Source: Rhizobium sp. G21 (GTDB lineage Bacteria; Pseudomonadota; Alphaproteobacteria; Rhizobiales; Rhizobiaceae). From it: a stretch of DNA of 64,000 bases. Below are positions 30,180 to 39,717 of this stretch, one piece after another. The notes beneath the pieces were generated by a model. The model searched no databases. It worked only from the letters and a program-made list of their open reading frames with translations, and was not told the origin of the DNA. A program made the translations under genes and the position numbers. How positions within the stretch are numbered: the first letter of the stretch is position 1; the number at the start of each line of letters is the position of its first letter. The DNA is taken from the NCBI RefSeq assembly GCF_014158035.1, contig NZ_JACFXW010000001.1, positions 3,140,001-3,204,000 on the forward strand, given 5' to 3'.

Positions 30180-31808
30180 ATGCCTGTCGAGGTGATCCTG
30201 CCGAAAGTGGACATGGACATGACCCATGGCACGCTCGCGATATGGCATGTCGCGGAAGGCGACTATGTGGAAAAAGGCGCGCCGCTGTTCGACATCGAAA
30301 CGGACAAGGCGGCGATGGAAGTCGAGGCTCCCGCGAGCGGACGGCTGAGCGCGGTGACGGCGAGGGCGGGAGACAGGATTGCCGTCGGCTCCGTGGTCGC
30401 CTTCCTGCTTGCCGAGGGCGAGACCGCGCCGGTCGTGATGGATGCGGCCGAACAACGCGAAGATAGTGCGACGTCTGCCCCCGGCATCGTCGAGGTGATC
30501 CTTCCGAAAGTGGACATGGACATGACCCATGGCACGCTCGCGACCTGGCATGTCGCGGAAGGCGATTATGTGGAGAAGGGCGCGCCGCTGTTCGACATCG
30601 AAACGGACAAGGCGGCGATGGAGGTGGAAGCCCCGGCCAGCGGTGTGTTGCGGCAGGTAAACGCCGCCCCCGGCGATCGCGCGCCGGTGGGGCGGGTCAT
30701 CGCCTATATCTGCCCTCCGGGCGTTCAGATGGAGCATGCGCCGTCCGCAAAACCTGTCGTCGCGCGGTCTCCTCATAACGTGGTCACACCTTTGGAACGG
30801 TCGCCGTCCTTCGAGGGCTCGCAGGGCGGGGAGGTCTCCGGTTCGACGGACGCGAGAGCGGGCGGCGTCCGCGCAACTCCCGCGGCGCGCGCTGTGGCGC
30901 GCACAACTTCCCTGTCGCTTGCGGATGTTGCCGGGACGGGTCCTCTCGGGCGAATCCAGGCCGAGGATGTGCGTCGTCATCTCGACGGGATGCCTGCGCC
31001 GACCTCGTCTGCGCCATCCGGATGGAGCCCCGAAAGCGGGCCTTTGCATGTGTCGCGGCGGAGCGGCAAAGGCGTCCCGATCGTGCTCATTCACGGCTTT
31101 GCGGCCGATAGTCCGAGCTGGACGCCGTTCGAAAGGGAATTGCGTCTGCCCAATCCGCTGATCCGCATCGATCTTCCCGGGCATGGAAAGTCGCCGATGT
31201 TGAAAATCGGCGGTTTCGCCGAACTCGCCAAACTTGTCGGCAGGGCAGTGTACGCCGAGGCGGGGTCCGGTCCGATTCACCTCGTGGGACATTCGCTCGG
31301 CGGCGCGGTGGCGATCGCCGTCGCCGATATCAGGCCGAAAATGATCGCGTCGCTGTCCCTCTTGGCGCCCGGCGGTCTCGGGCCCGAGATCGACGGGCCG
31401 GCGTTGCAGGGCATCGCCCGCGCCACCCGCGCGGAAAGCCTGGCGCCGTGGCTGCGCCGGCTGACGGCCTATCCGGAAGGCGTCAGCGACGACTATGCGA
31501 AGGCTGCGATGCGAGCCCGCACGGCGCCGCGCTTGAGGTCCTACCAGAGCGATCTGTGCGACGTCCTGTTTCCTGACGGCGTGCAATCCTTCGATCTGCG
31601 CCCCGCGGTCGGGCGGCTGACGGCGCCCACGGTGATGGTCTGGGGAAAGCGTGACCACATACTTCCCATGAGGCATGCGCTTGCGGTTGACGGGGATTTT
31701 GGTATTCATCTCCTGAACAATACGGGTCATACGCCGCAGATCGAATGTCCTGAGCGACTGGCCAGGATCATTCGCCGCCATATCGTGTCCACCATGGCGC
31801 CCGTGTGA
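30180..31808 (+). CDS. E2-like protein: two lipoyl domains plus alpha/beta hydrolase (AcoC-like)
   Basis: 542 aa. Two lipoyl domains (residues about 3-77 and 104-178) each carry the [12 protein letters not shown] lipoylation site; a peripheral subunit-binding domain follows ([10 protein letters not shown] to AEDVRRHL, about 238-275), then an alpha/beta hydrolase with nucleophile GHSLGG, Asp in WGKRDH and His in NTGHTPQ. This is the layout of AcoC of acetoin dehydrogenases, which has one lipoyl domain and a hydrolase fold instead of the classical acyltransferase domain. The second lipoyl domain is an extra, nearly identical copy. Starts one base after the E1 beta stop. No E3 gene is visible here. 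Confidence 0.88.
   Translation: MPVEVILPKVDMDMTHGTLAIWHVAEGDYVEKGAPLFDIETDKAAMEVEAPASGRLSAVTARAGDRIAVGSVVAFLLAEGETAPVVMDAAEQREDSATSAPGIVEVILPKVDMDMTHGTLATWHVAEGDYVEKGAPLFDIETDKAAMEVEAPASGVLRQVNAAPGDRAPVGRVIAYICPPGVQMEHAPSAKPVVARSPHNVVTPLERSPSFEGSQGGEVSGSTDARAGGVRATPAARAVARTTSLSLADVAGTGPLGRIQAEDVRRHLDGMPAPTSSAPSGWSPESGPLHVSRRSGKGVPIVLIHGFAADSPSWTPFERELRLPNPLIRIDLPGHGKSPMLKIGGFAELAKLVGRAVYAEAGSGPIHLVGHSLGGAVAIAVADIRPKMIASLSLLAPGGLGPEIDGPALQGIARATRAESLAPWLRRLTAYPEGVSDDYAKAAMRARTAPRLRSYQSDLCDVLFPDGVQSFDLRPAVGRLTAPTVMVWGKRDHILPMRHALAVDGDFGIHLLNNTGHTPQIECPERLARIIRRHIVSTMAPV
30186..30645 (+). repeat. Direct repeat inside the E2-like gene (two lipoyl domains)
   Basis: About 155 bp starting at GTCGAGGTGATCC (30186) recur at 30489, an offset of 303 bp (101 codons). 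In the first 135 bp of each copy I count only about six differences, mostly third-base; the next 20 bp diverge more. At protein level a 53-residue stretch differs at one position (Ile versus Thr). This points to a recent in-frame duplication or ongoing gene conversion. Confidence 0.85.
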
Positions 31809-31835
31809 TGATGTCTCAAGGAGGACACACAGAGG

Positions 31836-32797
31836 ATGCAAGTGGCGCAACCCTTGACTGGCGTGCAGAGCGATGCCGACCGAATTCGCGCGCGCGCCGT
31901 CTGGCTCTATCATGTCGAAGGGCTGACGCAGAACGAGATCGCCAACCAACTCGGCATCAACCGCGTCATGGTCGTCCGGGCCCTGGCTGACGCGAGGAGG
32001 CGCAACGAGGTGCGGGTCACGGTGTCCGCGCCGCTCGCCGAACTGGTCGAGCTCGAGCGGACGGTCGAGAAGCGCTTCGGCATCGCCAGGGTCATCGTCG
32101 CGCCCTTTTCCGATCCGGAAGGCGATCCCGTCCGGGTTATCGCTGCCGCCGCCGGCAATTTCATTTCCGGGATCATGAAATCGGGCCTGACCGTGGGCGT
32201 GGGGTGGGGGCGAACGCTCTACAACACGCTGCCCTTCATCAACGGCGGCACGCTCGAGGATTTCCGCGTCGTCTCGCTACTCGGCGGCATCGCCGCCGCC
32301 CGCAGGTTCAACCCTGCCGAATTCGCGTGGCAATTCGCCGAACTGTTCCAGGGCGACGGCTATCTGGTGCCCGCGCCGGCGGTCGTCGACAGTATCGAGA
32401 CCAAGCATGCGCTGCTGGAGCGTTGCGGCCTGGCGGCGATCTTCGAAATGGCCGACAAGCTGGACGTTGCGCTTCTGTCCGTCGGCGGCATCTCGACGCT
32501 GACCACGAGCTATCGCGCCGGCTATATCAGCGAAGCCGACCGGCGCTCGTTGATCGAGGCGGGGCCGTCGGCGATGTGCTCTACAATTTCATCGGCAAAA
32601 ATGGCGAGATTCTCGATCATGAAGTGAACTCCAGGGTGATCTCGGTCAATCCGACGCGGTTGGGCCGGACGCCCGAGCGCGTGCTGATCTCCGGCGGCAA
32701 AGAAAAGATCCTCGCGCTCAAGGCGGCGATCAGCACTGTCCTGCCGACCACCTTCATTACCGACGAGCAGACGGCGATCACTTTGGCCGACGGATAA
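31836..32797 (+). CDS. SorC/EryD-type sugar-binding transcriptional regulator (one frameshift)
   Basis: About 320 aa. An N-terminal HTH (YHVEGLTQNEIANQLGINRV) is followed by the large phosphosugar-binding domain with GVGWGRTLYN and ADKLDVALLSVGGI. A G4 run at 32565-32568 should be G5, so EAGAVGDVLYNFIGKNGE continues to the stop at 32797. Regulators of this family (for example EryD and SorC) respond to phosphorylated sugars and usually bind near the genes they control. It ends the DRL/E1/E2 operon and likely acts on the 26596-26843 region. Confidence 0.88.
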
Positions 32798-33046
32798 GCG
32801 CATCCAGCGGCCTCGTCGAAAACAGGATTGTTCACGCGCAGCCAGCTGTTCGCCAGTCGCCGCATGACGAACGGATTGGGCGCATCCCTCGAATCCAAAA
32901 GTCTTCGTTCGTAAACAGTCGATCGGGTAGATCATCGAAACAGCCGGGGATCGGCGGCGGTGTTCCGATAGGCTCTTGCCAAGCGGCGCATTCTCATGAA
33001 CATGCCCTTTTGATGATCAATTTTATTGGGGCGCTAGTTTTTAGGC

Positions 33047-36000
33047 ATGACGGCACGGCAGCGGATCATTCCCGTTCGGCGCGACTATAATCGCTGGGTG
33101 GCCAACCAGACGCTCGAAGATTATGCGCTCAGGTTTACAGCCAAGAGCGCCCGTCGCTATACGCCGAGCCGGATTTCGCAGACGGCGATCGGGGCGATCT
33201 CGTTTCTGGCGTTGGAGGCCGTGGGCGGGGCGATCACTTTGTCCTATGGCACCACAAATGCAATTTTCGCCATCGTGGTCGCCTCGATCCTGCTGTTGCT
33301 GATCGGAATTCCCATCAGCCGCTATGCGATCCGTCACGGGGTCGACATCGACCTTCTGACGCGCGGCGCGGGCTTCGGCTATATCGGCTCGACGGTGACG
33401 TCGCTGATCTATGCGACCTTCACCTTCATCCTGTTCGCCATCGAGGCCTCGATCATGACCGGGGCGCTGGAGCTCGCTTTCGGCGTGCCGCTGTGGCTCG
33501 GCTATGTCATCAGCGCGGTGGCGGTGATCCCGCTGGTCACCCATGGCGTGAAGCTGATCTCGCGCTTCCAGCTGATCACCCAGCCGATCTGGATCATCCT
33601 CAACATCCTGCCCTTCATCTTCATCGCGCTGGCCGACTGGCAGAAGTTCGAGATGTGGCTCGGCTTCGGGGGGCGCGGCCATGAATCGGGGAGATCGGCA
33701 CGATCGCGCCCTTCGATCTCGCCATGTTCGGGGCAGCGTCGGCGGTGATCCTGGCGCTGATGGCGCAGATCGGCGAACAGGTTGACTTTCTCCGCTTCCT
33801 GCCGGCCGAGGGCAAGCCGCAGACGCTCGGCCAGAAGATCGCCCGCTTTCTCGCCGGTCCGGGCTGGGTGGTGGTGGGCGCCCCCAAGCTCCTGGCGGGA
33901 TCGTTCCTGGTGGTGCTGGCGCTCAGTTCCGGCGTGCCGGCCGAGCTCGCCGCCGATCCCGCCCATATGTATGTGACGGCCTTCGGCTATATGGTTCCGA
34001 ACCAGACCGCCGCCCTGATCCTCACCGCCGGCTTCGTGGTGGTGTCGCAGCTCAAGATCAATGTCATGAACGCCTATGCGGGCTCGCTCGCCTGGTCGAA
34101 CTTCTTTTCGCGGCTGACGCACAGCCATCCGGGCCGGGTCGTCTGGCTGTTCTTCAACGTCGCCATCGCGCTGTTGCTGATGGAAATCGGCATCTACAAG
34201 CTGCTCGAAGAGGTGTTCGGCGTCTTCTCGATCGTCGCCGCCGCCTGGCTGTGCACGATTTCGGCCGATCTCTTCATCAACAAGCCGCTGGGGCTCGCGC
34301 CGCCCGGCATCGAGTTCAAGCGCGCCCATCTCTACGACATCAATCCGGTCGGCATGGGCGGCATGCTGATCTCGGCGGCGGTGGCGCTGACGGCGCATTT
34401 CGGACTGTTCGGCGATTTCGCCGCGGCGTTGGCCATCTATCTCGTTCCGATCGTCGCCTTCATCGCCACGCCCGGGATCGCCTGGGCGACCAAGGGGAAG
34501 TATTATCTCGCCCGCAAGCCGCGCCAGTCGTGGAAGAACCTATCGACCATTACTTGCTCGATCTGCGAACACCCGTTCGAGCCCGAGGACATGGCCTGGT
34601 GCCCGGCATACGCCGCGCCGATCTGTTCGCTGTGCTGTTCGCTCGACAGCCGCTGTCACGACCTCTGCAAGCCCAAGGCGCGGCTCGAATATCAGGCGCG
34701 GGAAGTCGCGGCGACGTTCCTTCCGGAACGCGCCATCGCGGCGCTGGGGACACGGCTCGGTCGCTACGGCATGATCCTGGCGGCGGCGCTGACGATTATC
34801 GGCGCGACCTTGTGGATGATCGCCCAGCATGCGGGGGCGCAAACGCCGGAGACCGCCCAGGTGGTGAACGCCACCGCCATGTTGGTCTTCGTGGTGTTTT
34901 CCATGCTTGCAGGCATCGCCGCCTGGTTCTTCGTGCTCGCCCATGACAGCCGGGTGGTGGCCGAAGAGGAAAGCTCGCGCCAGACCTCGCTGCTGCTCAA
35001 GGAAATCTCGGCGCATAAGAAGACGGACGCGGCGCTGCAACAGGCCAAGGAAACGGCGGAAGCCGCCAATCGCGCCAAGAGCCGCTATGTGGTGGGGCTG
35101 ACGCATGAATTGCGCACGCCGCTCAACGCCGTGCTCGGTTACGCGCAGCTGCTCGAACGCGACGAGGCGATCCCCGACGCCAAGCGCTCGGCGCTCAAGG
35201 TCATCAAGCGCAGCGCCGACCATCTGTCCGGTCTGATCGACGGGCTGCTCGATATTTCTCGCATCGAGGCGGGGCGGCTGCAGGTCACGTCGAACGAAAT
35301 TAACGTCTATGATTTCCTCGACCAGATCGTCGGCATGATGGCGCCGCAAGCCGAAGCCAAGGGGCTGGATTTCAAGCTGCGGCGTGATGCCGCGCTGCCG
35401 CAATATGTCCGGACCGACGAAAAGCGGCTGCGGCAGATCCTCGTCAATCTCTTGTCCAACGCGGTCAAATACACCGCCGCCGGCAGCGTGGTCCTCGATG
35501 TGCAGTATCGCAATCAGGTCGCCACGTTCACGGTGGTCGATACGGGGCCGGCATCTCGGAGGACGATCTCAAGGTCGTGTTCGAGCCGTTCCAGCGGGGC
35601 TCCGGCGCACAGTCGAAGCTGGCGCCGGGGCTCGGGCTCGGGCTGACCATCACGCGGCTCCTGACCCAGACGCTCGGCGGCGAGATCACCGTCGACAGCC
35701 GGTTGGGGGAGGGGACGACCTTCAAGGTGCGGCTGATGCTCTACGGCCTGGCGCGATCGGAAAAGCCCAAGGCGGACCAGAAGATTCTGACCTATACCGG
35801 TCCCCGACGCACGATCATGGTGGTCGACGACAACGAGGATCATCGCGAACTGATGCGGGAATTGCTGGCGCCGCTGGATTTCGTGGTGCTGACCGCCGAA
35901 TCCGGGCCAGATTGCCTGATGCTCATCGAAGGCGTCAATCCCGACATCTTCCTCGTCGATATCTCGATGCCCGGCATGAACGGCTGGCGACTGGTCGCCA

Positions 36001-36422
36001 GACTGCGCGAGATCGGCCAGACCGCGCCGATCGTGATGCTGTCGGCCAATGTCGGCGACGGCGCGCCCACGGCGGCGACCGGCGATCACAACGACACGCT
36101 TTCCAAGCCCGTCGACTTCCGGCAATTGCAGGACAAGCTCGCCCTTTGGCTCGGCGTCGACTGGGTCTATGCGATCACGGCGCCCGAAATGTCCACCGCG
36201 CCCGCCGATCTGCGCAGCCCCGGCGCCTCCCATCTTCAGGATCTCATCCGGCTGGGCGAGATCGGTTATGTGAGGGGTATCGAAAGCAAGCTGGGCGAGC
36301 TTGCCAAAACCGAGGAAAACAGGCACTTCACCGATGTCATGACCGCTCATATCCGCGCCTTCAACATGGACGCCCTGCTCGCCGATCTTCGAAAGCTCGA
36401 GCGCGAGGACGCCTCGTCATGA
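33047..36422 (+). CDS. Hybrid sensor histidine kinase with NCS1-permease-like N-terminus (two frameshifts)
   Basis: About 1125 aa after repair of G4 to G5 at 33688-33691 and 35544-35547. Residues 1-490 are a 12-pass permease-like region resembling NCS1 purine/cytosine transporters (RWVANQTLEDYALR, FLALEAVGGAITLSYG, DLLTRGAGFGYIGS). A Cys-rich stretch (CSICEHPFEPEDMAWC to CHDLC) and two further membrane helices follow. Then HisKA with His in THELRTPLNAVLGY, the ATPase boxes NLLSNAVKY, DTGAGIS and GLGLGLTI, and a receiver domain (IMVVDDNED, DISMPGM, SKPVD). The C-terminal 100 residues are unassigned. It overlaps the response regulator by ATGA. Confidence 0.85.
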
Positions 36423-37342
36423 CCAGCCAGCAAGCGCCCCGCGACATTATTCTCTTGGTCGACGACAGCCCGGACTCATTGAGTTTCCTGACAGACGCGC
36501 TCGAAGCGTCCGGCTATTCGGTACTGATCGCCACATCGGGCGCAGCGGCCCTGTCGATCTCCGAACGGATCACGCCCGATCTCATCCTGCTCGACGCGGT
36601 TATGCCGGGCATGGACGGGTTCGAGACCTGCGCCCGTCTGAAGGGCATGGGCAGCGTGGCGCAGGCGCCGGTGATCTTCATGACCGGACTGACCGAGACC
36701 GAACATGTGGTGCGCGCGCTCGGCGCCGGCGGCGTGGACTATCTGACCAAGCCGATCAATGTCGAGGAATTGCGGGCCCGCATTCGTGTCCATCTCGCCA
36801 ATGCCCGCTCGGCCCAGAGCGCGCGCGTGGCGCTCGACGCGGCCGGCCGGCATCTTCTCGCGGCGCGCGACGACGGCAAGATCCTCTGGTCGACGCCGCA
36901 GGCGACGCGGCTCGTCAACGCCGCCACCGGCCGCGACGACGGGCTCGATCTGGTGGCCGACAAGATCGGCGTGTGGATTCGCGACCGTCGTCTCTCATCA
37001 TCGAATGACGCACAGGCGATCACCATCGAGACCGGACGCGAAGCGTCGCTGTCGCTGACTTTCATCGGCGCGATCGGTCAGGATGAAAACCTGTTCCGGC
37101 TGACCAGCCAGACCCAGGCGCAGGATGACGAGCGGTTGCGTCAGCATTTCCAGCTGACCATCCGCGAGGCGGAAGTGCTGGTCTGGATCGCCAAGGGCAA
37201 ATCGAACCGCGACATCGGAGAGATCCTCGGCCTGTCGTCGCGGACGGTGAACAAGCATCTCGAACAGATCTATGTGAAGCTCGGTGTAGAAAATCGCGCC
37301 TCCGCGGCGGTGAAGGCGGCCAATATCCTGATGCAGGGTTGA
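36419..37342 (+). CDS. LuxR-type response regulator
   Basis: 307 aa: receiver domain (LLVDDSPDSLSF, phospho-acceptor Asp in LILLDAVMPGMDG, Lys in YLTKPI), a roughly 100-residue linker of unknown fold, and a C-terminal LuxR/NarL HTH (LTIREAEVLVWIAKGKSNRD, SSRTVNKHLEQIYVKLGV). Its ATG overlaps the kinase stop, so it is the cognate output protein. Targets are unknown; neighbouring genes on either side are candidates only by position. Confidence 0.92.
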   Translation: MTSQQAPRDIILLVDDSPDSLSFLTDALEASGYSVLIATSGAAALSISERITPDLILLDAVMPGMDGFETCARLKGMGSVAQAPVIFMTGLTETEHVVRALGAGGVDYLTKPINVEELRARIRVHLANARSAQSARVALDAAGRHLLAARDDGKILWSTPQATRLVNAATGRDDGLDLVADKIGVWIRDRRLSSSNDAQAITIETGREASLSLTFIGAIGQDENLFRLTSQTQAQDDERLRQHFQLTIREAEVLVWIAKGKSNRDIGEILGLSSRTVNKHLEQIYVKLGVENRASAAVKAANILMQG

Positions 37343-37378
37343 GCCTGCTGAGAGGCGAAGACGTCTGCCAGCGGAAAC

Positions 37379-37405
37379 GCGACCGGACCAGTCGTGTCCG
37401 GTCGC
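37379..37405. terminator. Hairpin between convergent response-regulator and EF-hand genes
   Basis: A perfect 10-bp stem (GCGACCGGAC, 37379-37388, with 37396-37405) and 7-base loop lies between the two convergent genes. T-tracts are short on both sides (GTTTCC on minus), so it is probably a weak bidirectional terminator. Confidence 0.55.
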
Positions 37406-37414
37406 GTGATGCCG

Positions 37415-37993
37415 TCAGGCGGCGGCTTCTTCAGAGAAGGGAGGCATGCCCAGGCCGCCCCTCGGCGGTCCCATCGGTCCCTTGGGGGCATTTTCAGACA
37501 TGAATGTCGTGAACTGCTCCTCGGTGACATAGCCTTGGTTTTCCGAATCAATGGCGGAAAACAGTTCCTTCGCCTTGGCGTCGTCCTGGCCGCCAGGCGC
37601 TTTGGCGAGGAATTCGGACGCGGTCATTTTGCCGTCTGCATCCGCGTCGAGATCTTCGTAGAGGCTGCTCGGATCACCCATTCCCGCCATCGGCGGCATG
37701 CCGCCCTGTTGGCGAAGGCCCATCATCGCGCCCATGGCCTCGCCGCCCAACCGTGATTCAGGCGCCTGCATGGACGCCGAAAGCTGATCGAAGCTGACCG
37801 AACCGGTCCCTTCCGTATCGATCTTGGAATAAAGTTTGGTTGCCGTCTCCTCCGACATTTTGGTGGGGCGGCTGGATACGAATTCAGACTGGCTCAATGC
37901 GCCATTCTGGTCCGTATCCGTCTTGTCGAACATGTCTTGCTGTCGAGCGATCATCGCCGCAGCGCCGCTGGATGCGGCAGTTACGCTGGTCAT
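37415..37993 (-). CDS. EF-hand calcium-binding protein
   Basis: 192 aa with four EF-hand-like loops. Two look complete: DTDQNGALSQSE at residues 26-37 and DADADGKMTASE in the third hand. The second and fourth (DTEGTGSVSFDQ, DSENQGYVTEEQ) have Gln at the last position instead of Glu, so calcium binding there may be weak. The linker is Met/Gly/Pro-rich. No clear signal peptide, although the N-terminus is Ala/Ser-rich. Single gene, facing away from tolQ. Function beyond calcium binding is unknown. Confidence 0.88.
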   Translation of the reverse strand: MTSVTAASSGAAAMIARQQDMFDKTDTDQNGALSQSEFVSSRPTKMSEETATKLYSKIDTEGTGSVSFDQLSASMQAPESRLGGEAMGAMMGLRQQGGMPPMAGMGDPSSLYEDLDADADGKMTASEFLAKAPGGQDDAKAKELFSAIDSENQGYVTEEQFTTFMSENAPKGPMGPPRGGLGMPPFSEEAAA

Positions 37994-38500
37994 CTTGTCT
38001 CTCCAAGGTGTTTTGCGCAGCGTCTGTCCGTCCCACCTGGAAAACCCGCGTTCCGCGGCAAATCATTGCCATACAATTGATATATACCCATCTAATCGAC
38101 TTTAAAAACGTAATATAAAATCCGTATGGTTTTAAAAATATACGTTATTTTATCTTATTTTTGAGAATTATGTACATATTTCGTTTCTTATTAAATTTTA
38201 GAATTCGTCCTGCTGTCTTCGTTGTGTCTGAAGCCTCCGACTCCACCGGTGGGATGCGGATCGAAACACGCTGCATTGTGATAACCAACTTTTAACGATA
38301 ATGAGGTCTTACTCGGATCGCTCGGGTTTTGTGCGCCGCACGCCTTCCTTTCACCAAATTTGGCGTAAAAAGGCGGTCCAGAGCGTAAACGGTCAAGGCC
38401 AAAGGCCGCTCGGCGGCCGATTAGCGACGGACACCACATTGAACACCGCCCGGCTCGGATCGCGATCGAGGCCGGGTATTTGGATTCGGGGACTTAAGAT
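37994..38500. other. 507-bp intergenic region with an AT-rich core
   Basis: No gene seen. It separates the divergent EF-hand and tolQ genes. Bases about 38057-38213 are strikingly A/T-rich compared with the GC-rich surroundings, with many T and A runs (for example TTTTAAAAATATACG). Both promoters should be here, but I cannot assign -35/-10 boxes with confidence. Confidence 0.6.
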
Positions 38501-39220
38501 ATGGAAACGGCAAATCTGGCGGCAGCCCATGCGGACATGTCGCTCTGGGCGCTCTTCATGCAGGCGGGCTGGGTCGTCAAGCTCGTCATGATCGGCTTGC
38601 TCGGCGCATCGGTATGGACTTGGGCCATGGTGGTCGACAAATTGATCAGCTACAACAAGTTCAGGCGTCAGCTCGACAGTTTTGAACAGGTTTTCTGGTC
38701 CGGCCAGTCGCTCGAAGAGCTCTACCGCACGCTGTCGGAACGGCAAGTGTCCGGAATGGCTGCGATTTTCGTCGGCGCCATGCGCGAATGGAAAAAGAGC
38801 TTCGAGCGCGGCGCCCGTTCGCCGATCGGCCTGCAGATGCGCATCGACCGCGCCATGGACGTGACGCTGGCGCGTGAATCCGAAGCGCTGGAAGCGCGGC
38901 TGTCGTCGCTCGCCACCATCGGTTCGGCCGGTCCCTTCGTCGGCCTGTTCGGCACCGTCGTCGGCATCATGACCTCGTTCCAGGGCATCGCCGCGTCGAA
39001 ATCGACCAATCTCGCCGTCGTCGCGCCCGGTATCGCCGAAGCGCTGCTCGCCACCGCCATCGGCCTCGTCGCCGCTATTCCCGCCGTCATCGCCTACAAC
39101 AAGTTTTCCGGCGACGCCGGCAAGCTGGTCGCGCGCATGGAAGGCTTCGCCGACGAATTCTCCGCCATACTCTCGCGCCAGATCGATGAGAGACTGCAGC
39201 CGCGCCAGGCGGCGCAGTAA
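38501..39220 (+). CDS. tolQ: Tol-Pal system proton-channel subunit TolQ
   Basis: 239 aa, MotA/ExbB family. Three hydrophobic segments, with the conserved LATIGSAGPFVGLFGTVVGIMTSF and the C-terminal IAEALLATAIGLVAAIPAV helix. TolQ with TolR forms the inner-membrane motor that uses proton flow to energise TolA during division and outer-membrane constriction. Intact, first of the tol block, and followed after 17 bp by tolR. The ruvB-ybgC genes often found upstream in relatives are absent here. Confidence 0.96.
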   Translation: METANLAAAHADMSLWALFMQAGWVVKLVMIGLLGASVWTWAMVVDKLISYNKFRRQLDSFEQVFWSGQSLEELYRTLSERQVSGMAAIFVGAMREWKKSFERGARSPIGLQMRIDRAMDVTLARESEALEARLSSLATIGSAGPFVGLFGTVVGIMTSFQGIAASKSTNLAVVAPGIAEALLATAIGLVAAIPAVIAYNKFSGDAGKLVARMEGFADEFSAILSRQIDERLQPRQAAQ

Positions 39221-39237
39221 ATTCGGGGGACGCCGGA

Positions 39238-39708
39238 ATGGGTATGTCAGCAGGGCCTCAGGGCGGAGGATCGGGCGGTCGCCGCGGCAGCCGTCGCGGC
39301 GGAGGGCGCCGCGCCCCGGTCAGCGAAATCAACGTGACGCCGCTGGTCGACGTCATGCTCGTGCTTCTGATCATCTTCATGGTGGCCGCGCCGTTGATGA
39401 CGACGGGCGTGCCGATCGACCTGCCGGAGACGCAGGCCAAGGAGATGAATTCGGACACCAAGCCGATCACCGTATCGATCGCCAAGGACGGGCAGATCTA
39501 TTTCGGCGACGAGACGGAAGTGGCCGTGCCGATCGACGAGGTCGTGCCGAAGCTGCAGGCCATGGCCAAGGCGGGCGCGGAAGAACGCATCTTCGTGCGC
39601 GGCGACGCCGGCACGGAATATGGGCAGATCATGGCCGTGATGGGCCGCATCCAGGCCTCTGGCTACAAGAATATCGGACTGGTGACCCAGCCGGAAACAG
39701 GCGGTTAA
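39238..39708 (+). CDS. tolR: Tol-Pal system proton-channel subunit TolR
   Basis: 156 aa, ExbD family. A Gly/Arg-rich cytoplasmic tail (residues 1-27) precedes INVTPLVDVMLVLLIIFMV, the single membrane helix that holds the proton-relay Asp. The periplasmic domain follows. Intact. It pairs with TolQ in the motor complex. Confidence 0.96.
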   Translation: MGMSAGPQGGGSGGRRGSRRGGGRRAPVSEINVTPLVDVMLVLLIIFMVAAPLMTTGVPIDLPETQAKEMNSDTKPITVSIAKDGQIYFGDETEVAVPIDEVVPKLQAMAKAGAEERIFVRGDAGTEYGQIMAVMGRIQASGYKNIGLVTQPETGG

Positions 39709-39717
39709 GGCTTATAC

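Noticed and set aside
30006..31949. A 647-aa minus-strand frame opposite the E2-like gene
   Set aside because: Antisense to an intact multi-domain gene; the repeated segment in it simply mirrors the lipoyl duplication.
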